Origin: Xylophilus ampelinus
GTDB taxonomy: Bacteria > Pseudomonadota > Gammaproteobacteria > Burkholderiales > Burkholderiaceae_C
Assembly (NCBI RefSeq): GCF_901875635.1
Contig: NZ_CABFMN010000088.1
Location: forward strand, 6,082 to 70,081
DNA length: 64,000 nucleotides
Direction of reading: 5' to 3'
The notes under the pieces were generated by a model, which worked only from the letters and a program-made list of their open reading frames with translations, was not told the DNA's origin and searched no databases. Positions within the stretch are counted from its first letter, which is position 1, and each line of letters begins with the position of its first letter. Shown one piece after another: positions 10,970-20,779 of the stretch. The position numbers and the translations under genes are program-made.

Positions 10970-11748
10970 AAGGTCAGTTGTCCATCCGCGGCGTGTCCCG
11001 CACCTTCACCAGCGCGAAGGGCCAGGCCACCCAGGCCCTGCTCCCGGTCGATTTCGAGGTGCGCGAGAACGACTTCGTCACCATCCTCGGCCCCTCGGGC
11101 TGCGGCAAATCCACGCTGCTGCGCATCGTCGCGGGCCTGGACTTCCCGAGCACCGGCGAGGTGCTGCTCGACGGCCAGCCGGTCGACGGCCCGGGCGCCG
11201 ACCGCGGCATGGTGTTCCAGAGCTACACGCTCTTTCCCTGGCTCAACATCGAGCAGAACATCCGCTTCGGCCTGCGCGAGCGCAACCTGCCCGAAGCGCA
11301 GCAGAAGGAGCGTGCCGACTACTTCATCGCCAAGGTCGGGCTGCGCGGTTTCGAGCAGCACTTTCCCAAGCAGCTCTCGGGCGGCATGCAGCAGCGCACG
11401 GCCATCGCGCGCGCGCTGGCCAACGACCCCAAGATGCTGCTGATGGACGAGCCCTTCGGCGCGCTCGACAACCAGACCCGCGTGCTCATGCAGGAGCTGC
11501 TGCTGGGCATCTGGGAGGCCGAGCGCAAGACGGTGCTCTTCGTCACCCACGACATCGACGAGGCCATCTTCATGGCCAACCGCGTGGCCGTCTTCAGCGC
11601 GCGCCCCGGCCGCATCAAGACCGAACTCGCCGTCGACCTGCCGCACCCGCGCCACTACACCATCAAGACCTCGCCCGAGTTCATGGACCTCAAGGCGCGC
11701 CTGACCGAGGAGATCCGTGCCGAGTCGATGGCGGCGGCGGAGCATTGA
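10966..11748 (+). CDS. ABC importer ATPase (SsuB/TauB type)
   Basis: A 260-residue ATP-binding subunit. Walker A is GPSGCGKST, the signature is LSGGMQQR, Walker B is MLLMDEPFGALD, and the H-loop is VTHDIDEA. The start at MKGQLSIRG overlaps the permease stop as ATGA; an in-frame ATG four codons earlier (MGVSMKGQ) is possible. A long upstream extension of the same reading frame is only a shadow of the permease gene. The gene ends one base before the hutC ATG, so all four genes form one transcription unit. Confidence 0.9.
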   Translation: MKGQLSIRGVSRTFTSAKGQATQALLPVDFEVRENDFVTILGPSGCGKSTLLRIVAGLDFPSTGEVLLDGQPVDGPGADRGMVFQSYTLFPWLNIEQNIRFGLRERNLPEAQQKERADYFIAKVGLRGFEQHFPKQLSGGMQQRTAIARALANDPKMLLMDEPFGALDNQTRVLMQELLLGIWEAERKTVLFVTHDIDEAIFMANRVAVFSARPGRIKTELAVDLPHPRHYTIKTSPEFMDLKARLTEEIRAESMAAAEH

Positions 11749-11749
11749 G

Positions 11750-12616
11750 ATGAAGGCGGGAGCGGACAACCGGACGCGAAGCACGCAAAAGCGCGCAAAG
11801 GTCGCAAAAGAAGCCCATAAAAATTCGGCTGTTTCTTCTGCGCCCTCTGCGAAACCTTCGCGTCCTCTGCGTTCGGCTGCCCGTACCCAGGAGCCTTCCC
11901 TGGCCCTCTACGAGCAGGTCAAGGAGCACATCACCCGCCGCATCCAGGACGGCACCTGGCCCGCGGGCCACCGGTTGCCGTCGGAGCACGAGCTGGTGGC
12001 GCAGTTCGGCATCTCGCGCATGACCATCAATCGCGCGCTGCGCGAATTGGTGGAGCAGGGCCGCATCGTGCGCGTGGCGGGCGTGGGCAGCTTCGTGGCC
12101 GAGAACAAGCCGCAGTCCACGCTGCTGCAGATCGCCAACATCGCCAGCGAGATCCGCGCGCGCGGCCACGACTACGGCTACCAGCTGCTGTCGGCCGAAC
12201 GCGTGGCGGCCTCGCCCGACGTGGCCGCCTGGCTCGACCTGCGCGCCGGCGAATCGGTCTTCCACTCCACCTGCCTGCACCTTGAAGACGGCGTGCCGGT
12301 GCAGCTCGAGGACCGCTACGTCAGCCCGCGCGTCGTGCCCGACTACCTGGAGCAGAACCTCGCGGCCACGCCGCCGAGCGACTACCTGGTGCGCCATGTG
12401 CCCTTCGACCAGATCGAGCACTTGGTCGACGCCGTGCTCCCCACCGCCGAGCAGGCCGACTGCCTCGACATGGCCGCAGCCGACCCCTGCCTGCTGCTCA
12501 CGCGACGTACGTGGACGCGCACGGTGCCCGTCACGGTGGTGCGCTGCCTGCACCCCGCCTCGCGCTATCGGCTCGGCAGCCGCTTCCGCGCGGACGGCAA
12601 CCCAGTATTCGGATGA
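11750..12616 (+). CDS. hutC: HutC, GntR-family histidine-utilisation repressor with repeat-derived N-terminus
   Basis: A 288-residue GntR/HutC-family regulator. The winged-helix domain spans about 50-118 (EPSLALYEQVKEHI... MTINRALREL) and the UTRA effector domain about 135-275. The family repressor is released by urocanate. Three CTGTATAnACAG-type sites lie at 8918, 9012 and 12763, so it should repress both the importer-hutC unit and hutH onward. The first 47 or so residues are odd: they are basic, low in complexity, and encoded by a copy of dispersed repeat family B. No good internal ATG precedes the winged helix, so the extension may really be translated; a GTG or TTG start further in is the alternative. 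Confidence 0.88.
   Translation: MKAGADNRTRSTQKRAKVAKEAHKNSAVSSAPSAKPSRPLRSAARTQEPSLALYEQVKEHITRRIQDGTWPAGHRLPSEHELVAQFGISRMTINRALRELVEQGRIVRVAGVGSFVAENKPQSTLLQIANIASEIRARGHDYGYQLLSAERVAASPDVAAWLDLRAGESVFHSTCLHLEDGVPVQLEDRYVSPRVVPDYLEQNLAATPPSDYLVRHVPFDQIEHLVDAVLPTAEQADCLDMAAADPCLLLTRRTWTRTVPVTVVRCLHPASRYRLGSRFRADGNPVFG
11764..11880. repeat. Dispersed repeat family B, copy 1 (inside hutC)
   Basis: GGACGCGAAGCACGCAAAAGCG...GAAACCTTCGCGTCCTCTGCGTTCGG is an imperfect long inverted repeat of the same type as those at 38761, 43171 and 47881. It lies within the hutC reading frame and encodes its basic N-terminal extension. Confidence 0.7.
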
Positions 12617-12712
12617 CATTCCCCAAGCGACTTCGTCGCTCCCCCTTCCGCTGCGCGAAGGGGGCGCACCCGGCGGCCTGGCGGAGCCAGTTCCGCGGGT
12701 GCCCTGGCGTGA
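12612..12712. repeat. Comamonadaceae-type intergenic repeat (family C)
   Basis: CCCCCTTCCGCTGCGCGAAGGGGG is a strong hairpin. It is followed by CGGCGGCCTGGCGGAGCC..GCGGGTGCCCTGGCGTGAGGCGCG. I recall this GC-rich element type from many Comamonadaceae genomes, but only one copy is present here. It lies between hutC and hutH and may end the upstream transcript. Confidence 0.5.
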
Positions 12713-12762
12713 GGCGCGCGCGTGCCTACATCACGCAGGTATCGATCTTTTTCACGCACCTA

Positions 12763-12775
12763 CTTGTATAGACAG
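12763..12775. promoter_or_regulatory. HutC operator candidate 3, upstream of hutH
   Basis: CTTGTATAGACAG lies seven bases before the hutH ATG, with the same core as the sites at 8918 and 9012. A repressor bound here would block transcription start or early elongation of the hutHU unit. Confidence 0.75.
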
Positions 12776-12781
12776 GCTGCC

Positions 12782-14332
12782 ATGACCGCCACCCTCACCC
12801 TCGACCCCGGCCATGTCTCGCTGGCGCAGCTGCGCGCCATTCACGCAGGCGGCATTCGGCTCGCGCTCGATGCAGCGACGGCGGCGCCCATGCAGGCCGC
12901 GCAGGCGGCGGTACAGCGCATCGTCGACCACGACGAAGTGGTCTACGGCATCAACACCGGCTTCGGCAAGCTGGCCAGCACGAAGATCGGCCACGAACAC
13001 CTGGCCGAGCTGCAGCGCAACCTGGTCCTGTCGCACAGCGTGGGCACCGGCGAGCCGCTCGCGCCCGCGGTGGTGCGGCTGGTGCTGGCGACCAAGGCGG
13101 TGAGCCTGGCGCGAGGCCACTCCGGCGTGCGGCCCGCGCTGGCAGAGGCGCTGCTCGCGCTCTTCAATGCCGGCGTCACGCCCGTCATCCCGGCCAAGGG
13201 CTCGGTGGGCGCCTCGGGCGACCTCGCGCCGCTGGCGCACCTGGCCTGCGTGCTGATCGGCGAGGGCGCGGCGCAACTGCCGGAATCGATGGGGGGCCGC
13301 ACGGTGCCGGGCGCCGAGGCGATGCGCGCCGTCGGGCTCGAGCCCTTCGTGCTCGGTCCCAAGGAAGGCCTGGCGCTGCTCAACGGCACGCAAGTGTCCA
13401 CCGCGCTCGCGCTGTCGGGCCTCTTCGGCGCCGAGCGCGTGTTCGCCTCGGCGCTCATGTCGGGCGCGCTGTCGCTCGAAGCCATCCAGGGCTCGATCAA
13501 GCCTTTCGATGCGCGCATCCACGCCGCGCGCGGCCAGCCGGGGCAGATCGCCGTGGCGGGTGTGGTGCGCGCGCTGCTCGAAGGCAGCGAGATCGTGCCC
13601 TCGCACGCCGACTGCGGCCGCGTGCAGGACCCGTACTCCATCCGTTGCATCCCACAGGTGATGGGCGCCTGCCTCGACAACCTCGCGCACGCCGCGCGCG
13701 TGCTGGTCATCGAAGCCAATGCCGCCTCGGACAACCCGCTGGTCTTCACGGACACCGGCGAGGTGATCTCGGGCGGCAACTTCCACGCCGAACCGGTCGC
13801 CTTCGCCGCCGACATCATCGCGCTGGCCGTCAGCGAGATCGGCGCCATCGCCGAGCGCCGCATCGCGCTGCTGCTGGACACCGGGCTGTCGGGCCTGCCG
13901 CCCTTCCTGGTGCGCGACGGCGGCCTGAATTCCGGTTTCATGATCGCCCAGGTCACGGCGGCGGCACTGGCCTCGGAGAACAAGTCGCTGGCCCATCCCG
14001 CCAGCGTGGACAGCCTGCCCACCTCGGCCAACCAGGAAGACCATGTGTCCATGGCCACCTTCGCCGCGCGCCGCCTGGCCGACATGGTGAACAACACCGC
14101 GGTGGTGGTCGGCATCGAGGCGATGGCCGCCGCACAGGGCGTGGAGCTCAAGCGCGACAACGGCCTGAAATCCTCGCCTTTGGTCGAGGCCGAGTTCGCC
14201 CGCATCCGCGAGCAGGTCGCCTTCGTCGGGCGCGACCGCTACCTCGCTCCCGATCTCGAGGCCATGCGCCTCTGGGCGCTGAAGGCCGACCTGCCCGACG
14301 CGCTGCTGAACATCCTGCCCAGCCACGCCTGA
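12782..14332 (+). CDS. hutH: Histidine ammonia-lyase
   Basis: First enzyme of histidine degradation: histidine to urocanate plus ammonia, cytosolic homotetramer. The 516-residue length is normal. The self-forming MIO cofactor tripeptide is A144-S145-G146 in [14 protein letters not shown]. Other family motifs such as [10 protein letters not shown] (55-64) are intact. The start directly follows a HutC-type operator, with no strong ribosome site. Only 22 bases separate it from hutU. Confidence 0.97.
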   Translation: MTATLTLDPGHVSLAQLRAIHAGGIRLALDAATAAPMQAAQAAVQRIVDHDEVVYGINTGFGKLASTKIGHEHLAELQRNLVLSHSVGTGEPLAPAVVRLVLATKAVSLARGHSGVRPALAEALLALFNAGVTPVIPAKGSVGASGDLAPLAHLACVLIGEGAAQLPESMGGRTVPGAEAMRAVGLEPFVLGPKEGLALLNGTQVSTALALSGLFGAERVFASALMSGALSLEAIQGSIKPFDARIHAARGQPGQIAVAGVVRALLEGSEIVPSHADCGRVQDPYSIRCIPQVMGACLDNLAHAARVLVIEANAASDNPLVFTDTGEVISGGNFHAEPVAFAADIIALAVSEIGAIAERRIALLLDTGLSGLPPFLVRDGGLNSGFMIAQVTAAALASENKSLAHPASVDSLPTSANQEDHVSMATFAARRLADMVNNTAVVVGIEAMAAAQGVELKRDNGLKSSPLVEAEFARIREQVAFVGRDRYLAPDLEAMRLWALKADLPDALLNILPSHA

Positions 14333-14354
14333 ACGCCATTGAAGGAGCCCTGCC

Positions 14355-16065
<1,711 letters not shown>

Positions 16066-16067
<2 letters not shown>

Positions 16068-16087
16068 GCCGCCCTTCGCGGCGGCTC
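16066..16087 (+). terminator. Stem-loop at hutU stop codon
   Basis: GAGCCGCC (16066-16073) and GGCGGCTC (16080-16087) form a perfect 8-bp stem with a 6-base CTTCGC loop. There is no T-run, so it is more likely a transcript-stabilising or partly attenuating hairpin than a full terminator. Confidence 0.5.
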
Positions 16088-16170
16088 GTGCGGCGCATGA
16101 GCAAAGACGCGGTTCGCCATATCGAAACAGCCAACATCCGGAGCCTTGCGCCGACCGCGCATGCCACACC

Positions 16171-17187
16171 ATGACAGAGAACCCGATTCACATCACCTAC
16201 CTCAACCATGCCGACGTCCAGGCGCTGGCATTGACCGACGCCGAGATCGTTGCCGCGGTCGAGGAAGGCTTGCGCGCCCAGGGCATGGGCCAGACCACCA
16301 TCGAGCCGCGCGTGCACCTGGTGCCCGAGAAGGACTACCCGGGCCACTTCAACGTGCTGCGGGGCTACGTCCGCACGCTGGGCGAGCATGGCATCGCCGG
16401 CGTGAAGACCGTGGGCGACTTCTACCGCAACTACGAGCGCGGCCTGCCTTCCGAACTGGCCATCCTCAACCTGTTCGATCCGAAGACCGGGGTGCCGCTG
16501 GCCATCATCGACGCCAGCGACATCACCGACATGCGCACCGGGGCCGTCACGGCCATCGGCGCGCGCCACCTGGCCCGCAAGGACTCGAAGGTGCTGGGCC
16601 ACATCGGTGCTCGCGGCACCTCGTACTGGAACGTGCGCCTGCTCGATGCCATCTTCGATTTCGACGAGATCCGCGTGCACTCCCGCCGGCCCGAGAGCCG
16701 CGACGCCTTCGCGGCGCGGCTCGAAAAGGATCTGGGCAAGAAGATCGTGGTGACCACCGACTGGGAGCACGCCGTGCGCGGCGCAGACATCGTGGTCGAG
16801 GCTTCGCGGCTGGACAAGCCCGCGCCGATGCTGCGGACCGAATGGATCAAGAAGGGGGCGTGCGTCATTCCCTACGGCACCCAGAGCGCGGTCGAGCTCT
16901 CCCTCACCGACATCATGGACAAGATGGTGATGGACGACTGGGGCCAGGCCCACGCCGGCCCCTTCGGGGCGCTGCGCGCCCACGTCGACAGCGGCAGGCT
17001 CAACAAGGACAACCTGCACGCCGAGCTCGGCCAGATCGTCGCGGGGCTGAAGCCGGGACGCGAGCGCGACGACGAGACGAACCTGTTCTGGCACCGGGGC
17101 CTGTCGCTGTCGGACATCGCCCTGGGCAGCTTCATGCTGGACAAGGCGAAGCAGCTGGGCATCGGCCAGACGCTTCGCTACCGCTGA
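16171..17187 (+). CDS. Ornithine cyclodeaminase / mu-crystallin family protein
   Basis: A 338-residue member of the ornithine cyclodeaminase/mu-crystallin/alanine dehydrogenase family, NAD(P)-dependent enzymes acting on amino or imino acids. The family pattern GLPSELAILNLFDPKTG and ITDMRTGAVTAIGARHLA is clear. The Rossmann loop is unusual: where the family has GxGxQA it reads GHIGARGTSYWN, so cofactor use may differ. It opens a block of four genes placed inside the hut operon, 103 bases after hutU. The true substrate is not visible; activities of relatives include ornithine cyclisation and ketimine reduction. Confidence 0.8.
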   Translation: MTENPIHITYLNHADVQALALTDAEIVAAVEEGLRAQGMGQTTIEPRVHLVPEKDYPGHFNVLRGYVRTLGEHGIAGVKTVGDFYRNYERGLPSELAILNLFDPKTGVPLAIIDASDITDMRTGAVTAIGARHLARKDSKVLGHIGARGTSYWNVRLLDAIFDFDEIRVHSRRPESRDAFAARLEKDLGKKIVVTTDWEHAVRGADIVVEASRLDKPAPMLRTEWIKKGACVIPYGTQSAVELSLTDIMDKMVMDDWGQAHAGPFGALRAHVDSGRLNKDNLHAELGQIVAGLKPGRERDDETNLFWHRGLSLSDIALGSFMLDKAKQLGIGQTLRYR

Positions 17188-17209
17188 GCCAACCGCCGAG
17201 CGAGGCCCC

Positions 17210-18046
17210 ATGACCACCGCCACGCCCGTCGCCAACGCTCGCATGTATTCGGTCGCGCCGCAGGTGCGCACCGACTGGAAGACCCTGCTGGCGTGGGTGC
17301 TCGAGCGTGCGGGGCTGCCCTGGCCCGTCATCGATTACGACGCGCCCGCTCCGCTCAGCGTGCTGTGGGCCCGCGGCGACCTCGGGCTCGTCATGATGTG
17401 CGGCCTGCCCTTCGCGCAGCGCGTACGGCCGGGCCAGAACGCCGTGCCGCGGCCGAGGCTGGTGGCGGCGCCGGTGCCGTCGCCCGCGCGTTACCAGGGG
17501 CGGGCGGTGTACTTCACCGACATCGTGGTGCGCGCGGACGCGCCGGCCCGGACGCTGGAGGACACCTTCGGCGGCACGGTGGGCTACACCCTGGCCGACT
17601 CGATGTCCGGCGGGGTGGCGCTGCGCCACCATCTCGCCCCCTTCCATGCGGCGCGGGGCGGGCGCCTGTACACACGGGCCGCCGGCAACCTCGTCCATGC
17701 GCGCGGCGTGATCGAGGCGCTGGCGCGCGGCGAGATCGATGTGGGCCCCCTCGACAGCTACTGCCACGACCTGCTGGCGCTGCACGACCCCGCGGTCGCC
17801 AGCCAGGTGCGCACCGTGGCAACGACCCAGGCACGGCCGATTCCGCCGCTGGTGGCCACCGCCGACACGGGCGAGCACGCCATCGCGGCGCTTCGGGCCG
17901 CGCTGAAGGCAGCCATCGCCGAGCCCTCGCTGGCCGCCGTGAGGGAACGATTGTTGCTGGCGGATTTCGCCGTGCCCGAGGCATCCGCCTATGCGCCGCT
18001 GGCCGATCTGGCCGAACAGACCATCCCGCCCTTCGAGGAACTGTGA
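17210..18046 (+). CDS. PhnD-like periplasmic-binding-fold protein without signal peptide
   Basis: A 278-residue protein resembling the PhnD-type phosphate/phosphonate binding fold. Relevant stretches are SVLWARGDLGLVMMCGLPFA, a TDIVVRADAPARTLEDTFGG segment, and a late DVGPLDSYCHDLL that matches the second-lobe ligand loop. There is no signal peptide or lipobox, so unlike transporter PhnD it should stay in the cytoplasm and may be a ligand sensor or enzyme partner. It begins 22 bases after the cyclodeaminase-like gene and ends two bases before the desaturase ATG. No permease or ATPase accompanies it. Confidence 0.7.
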   Translation: MTTATPVANARMYSVAPQVRTDWKTLLAWVLERAGLPWPVIDYDAPAPLSVLWARGDLGLVMMCGLPFAQRVRPGQNAVPRPRLVAAPVPSPARYQGRAVYFTDIVVRADAPARTLEDTFGGTVGYTLADSMSGGVALRHHLAPFHAARGGRLYTRAAGNLVHARGVIEALARGEIDVGPLDSYCHDLLALHDPAVASQVRTVATTQARPIPPLVATADTGEHAIAALRAALKAAIAEPSLAAVRERLLLADFAVPEASAYAPLADLAEQTIPPFEEL

Positions 18047-18048
18047 CG

Positions 18049-18957
18049 ATGACCGCTGCCCCTGCCGCGCGCTTGTGGGATCGCTACGAGATTCCCACGG
18101 TGTTCCTGGGCCTGGTTCTTTACGGGTCCTGGCTGGCGCTCACCTGGTGGCATGCGTCGATACCGACCCTGCTGCTCTTCCTGGCCGGCGGCTACGTGAC
18201 GCAATGGCATTTCTCGCTGCAGCACGAAAGCATCCACGGGATGCGCCACTGGCCGGCGTGGCTGCGCACCGCCTTCGTGTGGCCGCCGCTGGGCCTGTGG
18301 ATGCCCTACCCGATCTACCACCGCAGCCACAGCACGCACCACGTCAATTTCTACATGACGCACCCGCAGCGCGACACCGAGAGCAACTACCAGATGCAGG
18401 ACGCGTGGCCGCCGCGGAACCCGCTGCAGCGCCGCATCATCCTGCTCAACCAGCAGCTGTGGTTCCGGCTGGTGTTCGGCCCGTTCCTGCGGCTCTGGAA
18501 GCTGGCCAGGCGGGAGACGCTGCGCGTGCGCGCAGGCGACTATTCCAACCTCCCGCACTGGGGCGCCCACCTCCTCAGCCTCGCCGTCATCCTCTGGTGG
18601 GTGCTGGACGTGTGCGGCATGCCGATGTCGACATACCTGCTGTGTTTCGCCTGGCCGGGCATGTCACTGGGCATGCTGCGCACCTTCACGGAGCACCGCT
18701 GGGGGGAACGGCCGATGGAGCGCGTGGCGATCGTCGAGTCCAACACGCTGATGGGCATCCTCTTCCTCTACAACAACCTGCACCTGGTGCACCACCGCCA
18801 GCCGACGTTGCCGTGGTACCGCATTCCCCGCCGCTGGCACGAGAACCGCGAGGAGATGCTGGCCACCAACAACAACTTCTACTACCGCGGCTACCTGCAG
18901 ATCGCACGCCTGTTCATGTTCAGGCCGGTGTTCGATCCCCGGCATCCGCGTTGGTAG
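18049..18957 (+). CDS. Membrane desaturase/hydroxylase (FADS fold)
   Basis: A 302-residue integral membrane di-iron enzyme of the fatty acid desaturase superfamily. The three histidine boxes are HESIH (59-64 region), HRSHSTHH (91-98) and NNLHLVHH (about 243-250), with four hydrophobic segments around them. The family inserts double bonds or hydroxyls using O2 and an electron donor. The short length and the HRSHSTHH box differ from typical acyl-CoA desaturases, so a non-lipid or lipid-conjugated substrate is possible. It is tightly linked to the PhnD-like gene. The ATG at 18049 is used because the longer upstream reading is a shadow. Confidence 0.75.
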   Translation: MTAAPAARLWDRYEIPTVFLGLVLYGSWLALTWWHASIPTLLLFLAGGYVTQWHFSLQHESIHGMRHWPAWLRTAFVWPPLGLWMPYPIYHRSHSTHHVNFYMTHPQRDTESNYQMQDAWPPRNPLQRRIILLNQQLWFRLVFGPFLRLWKLARRETLRVRAGDYSNLPHWGAHLLSLAVILWWVLDVCGMPMSTYLLCFAWPGMSLGMLRTFTEHRWGERPMERVAIVESNTLMGILFLYNNLHLVHHRQPTLPWYRIPRRWHENREEMLATNNNFYYRGYLQIARLFMFRPVFDPRHPRW

Positions 18958-19009
18958 CCCGTTTTCACCCCTCGTCACCCAAGTCCCGTCCTTGCGAAAG
19001 AAGCGTCTC

Positions 19010-19978
19010 ATGAAGCTCTCATTCATCCGCCTGCCGGCCCTCCTGGGCGCTGTGCTCCTGGCCGGCGCCGCCGTGGCCCAGGACTACCCGGCCAAGACCA
19101 TCCACATCGTCGTTCCCTATCCGGCCGGCGGCATCGCCGACAAGGTGGCACGCGAGACGGCCGAAGAGCTGGGCCGCCGCTGGAAGCAGTCCGTGGTCGT
19201 CGACAACCGCAGCGGCGCCGCCGGCAACATCGGCTTCGACTGGGTGGCGCGCCAGCCTGCCGACGGCTACACGCTGCTGCTCGCTCCGGCGTCCAACCTC
19301 ACGGTCCAGCCCGCTCTTTTCAAGAGCCTGTCGTACGACCTCGACAAGGACTTCACGCCGGTCTCGCTGCTGGTGTTGACGCCTCAGGTCCTGCTGGTCA
19401 ACCCCGCCGTTCCGGTCAACACGCCCAGGGAACTGGTCGAGTACTCCAAGGCGAACCCAAGGAAGGTCAACTTCGGCGTGACGCTGGGTTCCTATGCACA
19501 CCTGGCCGGGGAACTGCTCAAGACGCAGTCCGGTGCGGACTTCACCGCCATTCCCTACCAGGGCGCCGCGCCCGCGATGAACGACCTGCTGGGCGGGCAG
19601 ACGCAGTTCATCTTCAACGAGGTGGTCACCGCCATCCCTCACATCCAGGCCGGCAAGCTCAAGCCGCTGGCCGTGGCCTACAGGACGCGCGCGCCCTGGC
19701 TGCCCAATGTGCCTACCTTCGCCGAAGCCGGGTTCCCGGGGTTCGAGGTCACGTCCTGGTATGCGCTGGTGGCACGCAGCGGCACGCCCAGGCCGATCGT
19801 CGACAAGCTGTCCAAGGAACTCAACGCCATCATGCAAAGCCCGGAATTCAAGAAGAGGTATGACGACATCGGCGCGTTCACGATCGGCAGCACGCCCGAG
19901 GAACTGGGCAGCTTCATCAAGTCCGAAACCGTCAAGTGGACCGCCGTGGTCCGGCAGGCCGGCATCCAGCCCAATTGA
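19010..19978 (+). CDS. Bug/TctC-family periplasmic binding protein
   Basis: A 322-residue tripartite-tricarboxylate-transporter type binding protein (Bug family), exported by a signal peptide ending near VAQD at 23-26. The mature start, YPAKTIHIVVPYPAGGIADK, is the family hallmark that contacts a carboxylate ligand. Bug proteins are hugely expanded in Burkholderiales and often lack adjacent TctA/TctB membrane genes, as here. GAAAG precedes the ATG at 19010; a TTG six codons earlier is less likely. It closes the four-gene block inside hut. Its ligand is presumably the carboxylate substrate of that block. Confidence 0.85.
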   Translation: MKLSFIRLPALLGAVLLAGAAVAQDYPAKTIHIVVPYPAGGIADKVARETAEELGRRWKQSVVVDNRSGAAGNIGFDWVARQPADGYTLLLAPASNLTVQPALFKSLSYDLDKDFTPVSLLVLTPQVLLVNPAVPVNTPRELVEYSKANPRKVNFGVTLGSYAHLAGELLKTQSGADFTAIPYQGAAPAMNDLLGGQTQFIFNEVVTAIPHIQAGKLKPLAVAYRTRAPWLPNVPTFAEAGFPGFEVTSWYALVARSGTPRPIVDKLSKELNAIMQSPEFKKRYDDIGAFTIGSTPEELGSFIKSETVKWTAVVRQAGIQPN

Positions 19979-20140
19979 GCGCCGATCCTCGAGCGGCGGA
20001 GACGGCCGCCACGACGCTGCCGATGGCCGAGTCGGCCCGCCGGCCATCCGCTCGCCGTGCTGGCTCCGCGGCCGCGGCGCTGCGATAGTGGCACGGTGCC
20101 CGTGCCGCACCGGCCGGGCCTGCAGAACGGAGAACACCGC

Positions 20141-20716
20141 ATGCCCTACGAACGCTTCAAGCTGCACGAACTGCCCGTGAGCCCGTGGAAGAACGGCGGC
20201 GGGAGCACGCGCGAGATCCTGTGCTGGCCGCGCGGCGCCGACATGCACGGCTTCGACTGGCGGGTGAGCGTGGCCAGCATCGCCGCGCCGGGCCCCTTCT
20301 CGCCCTTTCCGGGCGTGGACCGCACCATCGTGCTGCTCGAAGGCGATGGCGTGTGGCTCGAGGGCGAGGGGGTGAGCCACCGCCTCGATGTCCTGCACGA
20401 TCCCTTTGCGTTCAGCGGCGACGTGGCGCTGCACTGCGAGCTGCTCGGCGGCCCGTCGACCGACTTCAACGTGATGACGCGGCGCGAGGGCGGCAGTGCC
20501 ACCGTCTCGGTGTTCAGCCAGGCCCATGTGATGCCGCGCTGCACCTACGGCCTGCTGCTGAGCGTGCGGGGCCACTATCACCTGCGCGGCGCGGGCCTGC
20601 TCAAGACTGGGGACGGCCTGTGGTGGGCCGAGCAGCCGCGGGGATGGATGCTCACGCCGGCCAGCCGCGACGCGCGCCTGATTGCGGTGCGCTGGGAGCC
20701 ACGGATTACTGAATGA
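20141..20716 (+). CDS. hutD: HutD/Ves family cupin protein
   Basis: A 191-residue bicupin of the HutD (Ves) family, opening with KLHELPVSPWKNGGGSTREI, the family signature. In Pseudomonas HutD is a governor that tempers hut expression, perhaps by binding formylglutamate or urocanate; its biochemical role is not settled. It resumes the hut gene order after the four-gene block and is 63 bases from hutI. The start at MPYERFK follows GGAG at a good distance. Confidence 0.88.
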   Translation: MPYERFKLHELPVSPWKNGGGSTREILCWPRGADMHGFDWRVSVASIAAPGPFSPFPGVDRTIVLLEGDGVWLEGEGVSHRLDVLHDPFAFSGDVALHCELLGGPSTDFNVMTRREGGSATVSVFSQAHVMPRCTYGLLLSVRGHYHLRGAGLLKTGDGLWWAEQPRGWMLTPASRDARLIAVRWEPRITE

Positions 20717-20750
20717 AAAATGGCTGAAACGCAAGCCGGTTGTGCGGCTT

Positions 20751-20773
20751 TAGCTATCAAAAAGAGAGCAAAT
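20751..20773. repeat. Possible degenerate dispersed repeat
   Basis: TAGCTATCAAAAAGAGAGCAA before hutI resembles the AT-rich half of family A but lacks the GC hairpin. It creates a spurious in-frame extension of hutI. Assignment is weak. Confidence 0.3.
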
Positions 20774-20779
20774 CGATCC

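Noticed and set aside
20720..20779. Extended N-terminus for imidazolonepropionase
   Set aside because: These 20 codons derive from intergenic repeat-like DNA and are not seen at the start of HutI proteins.
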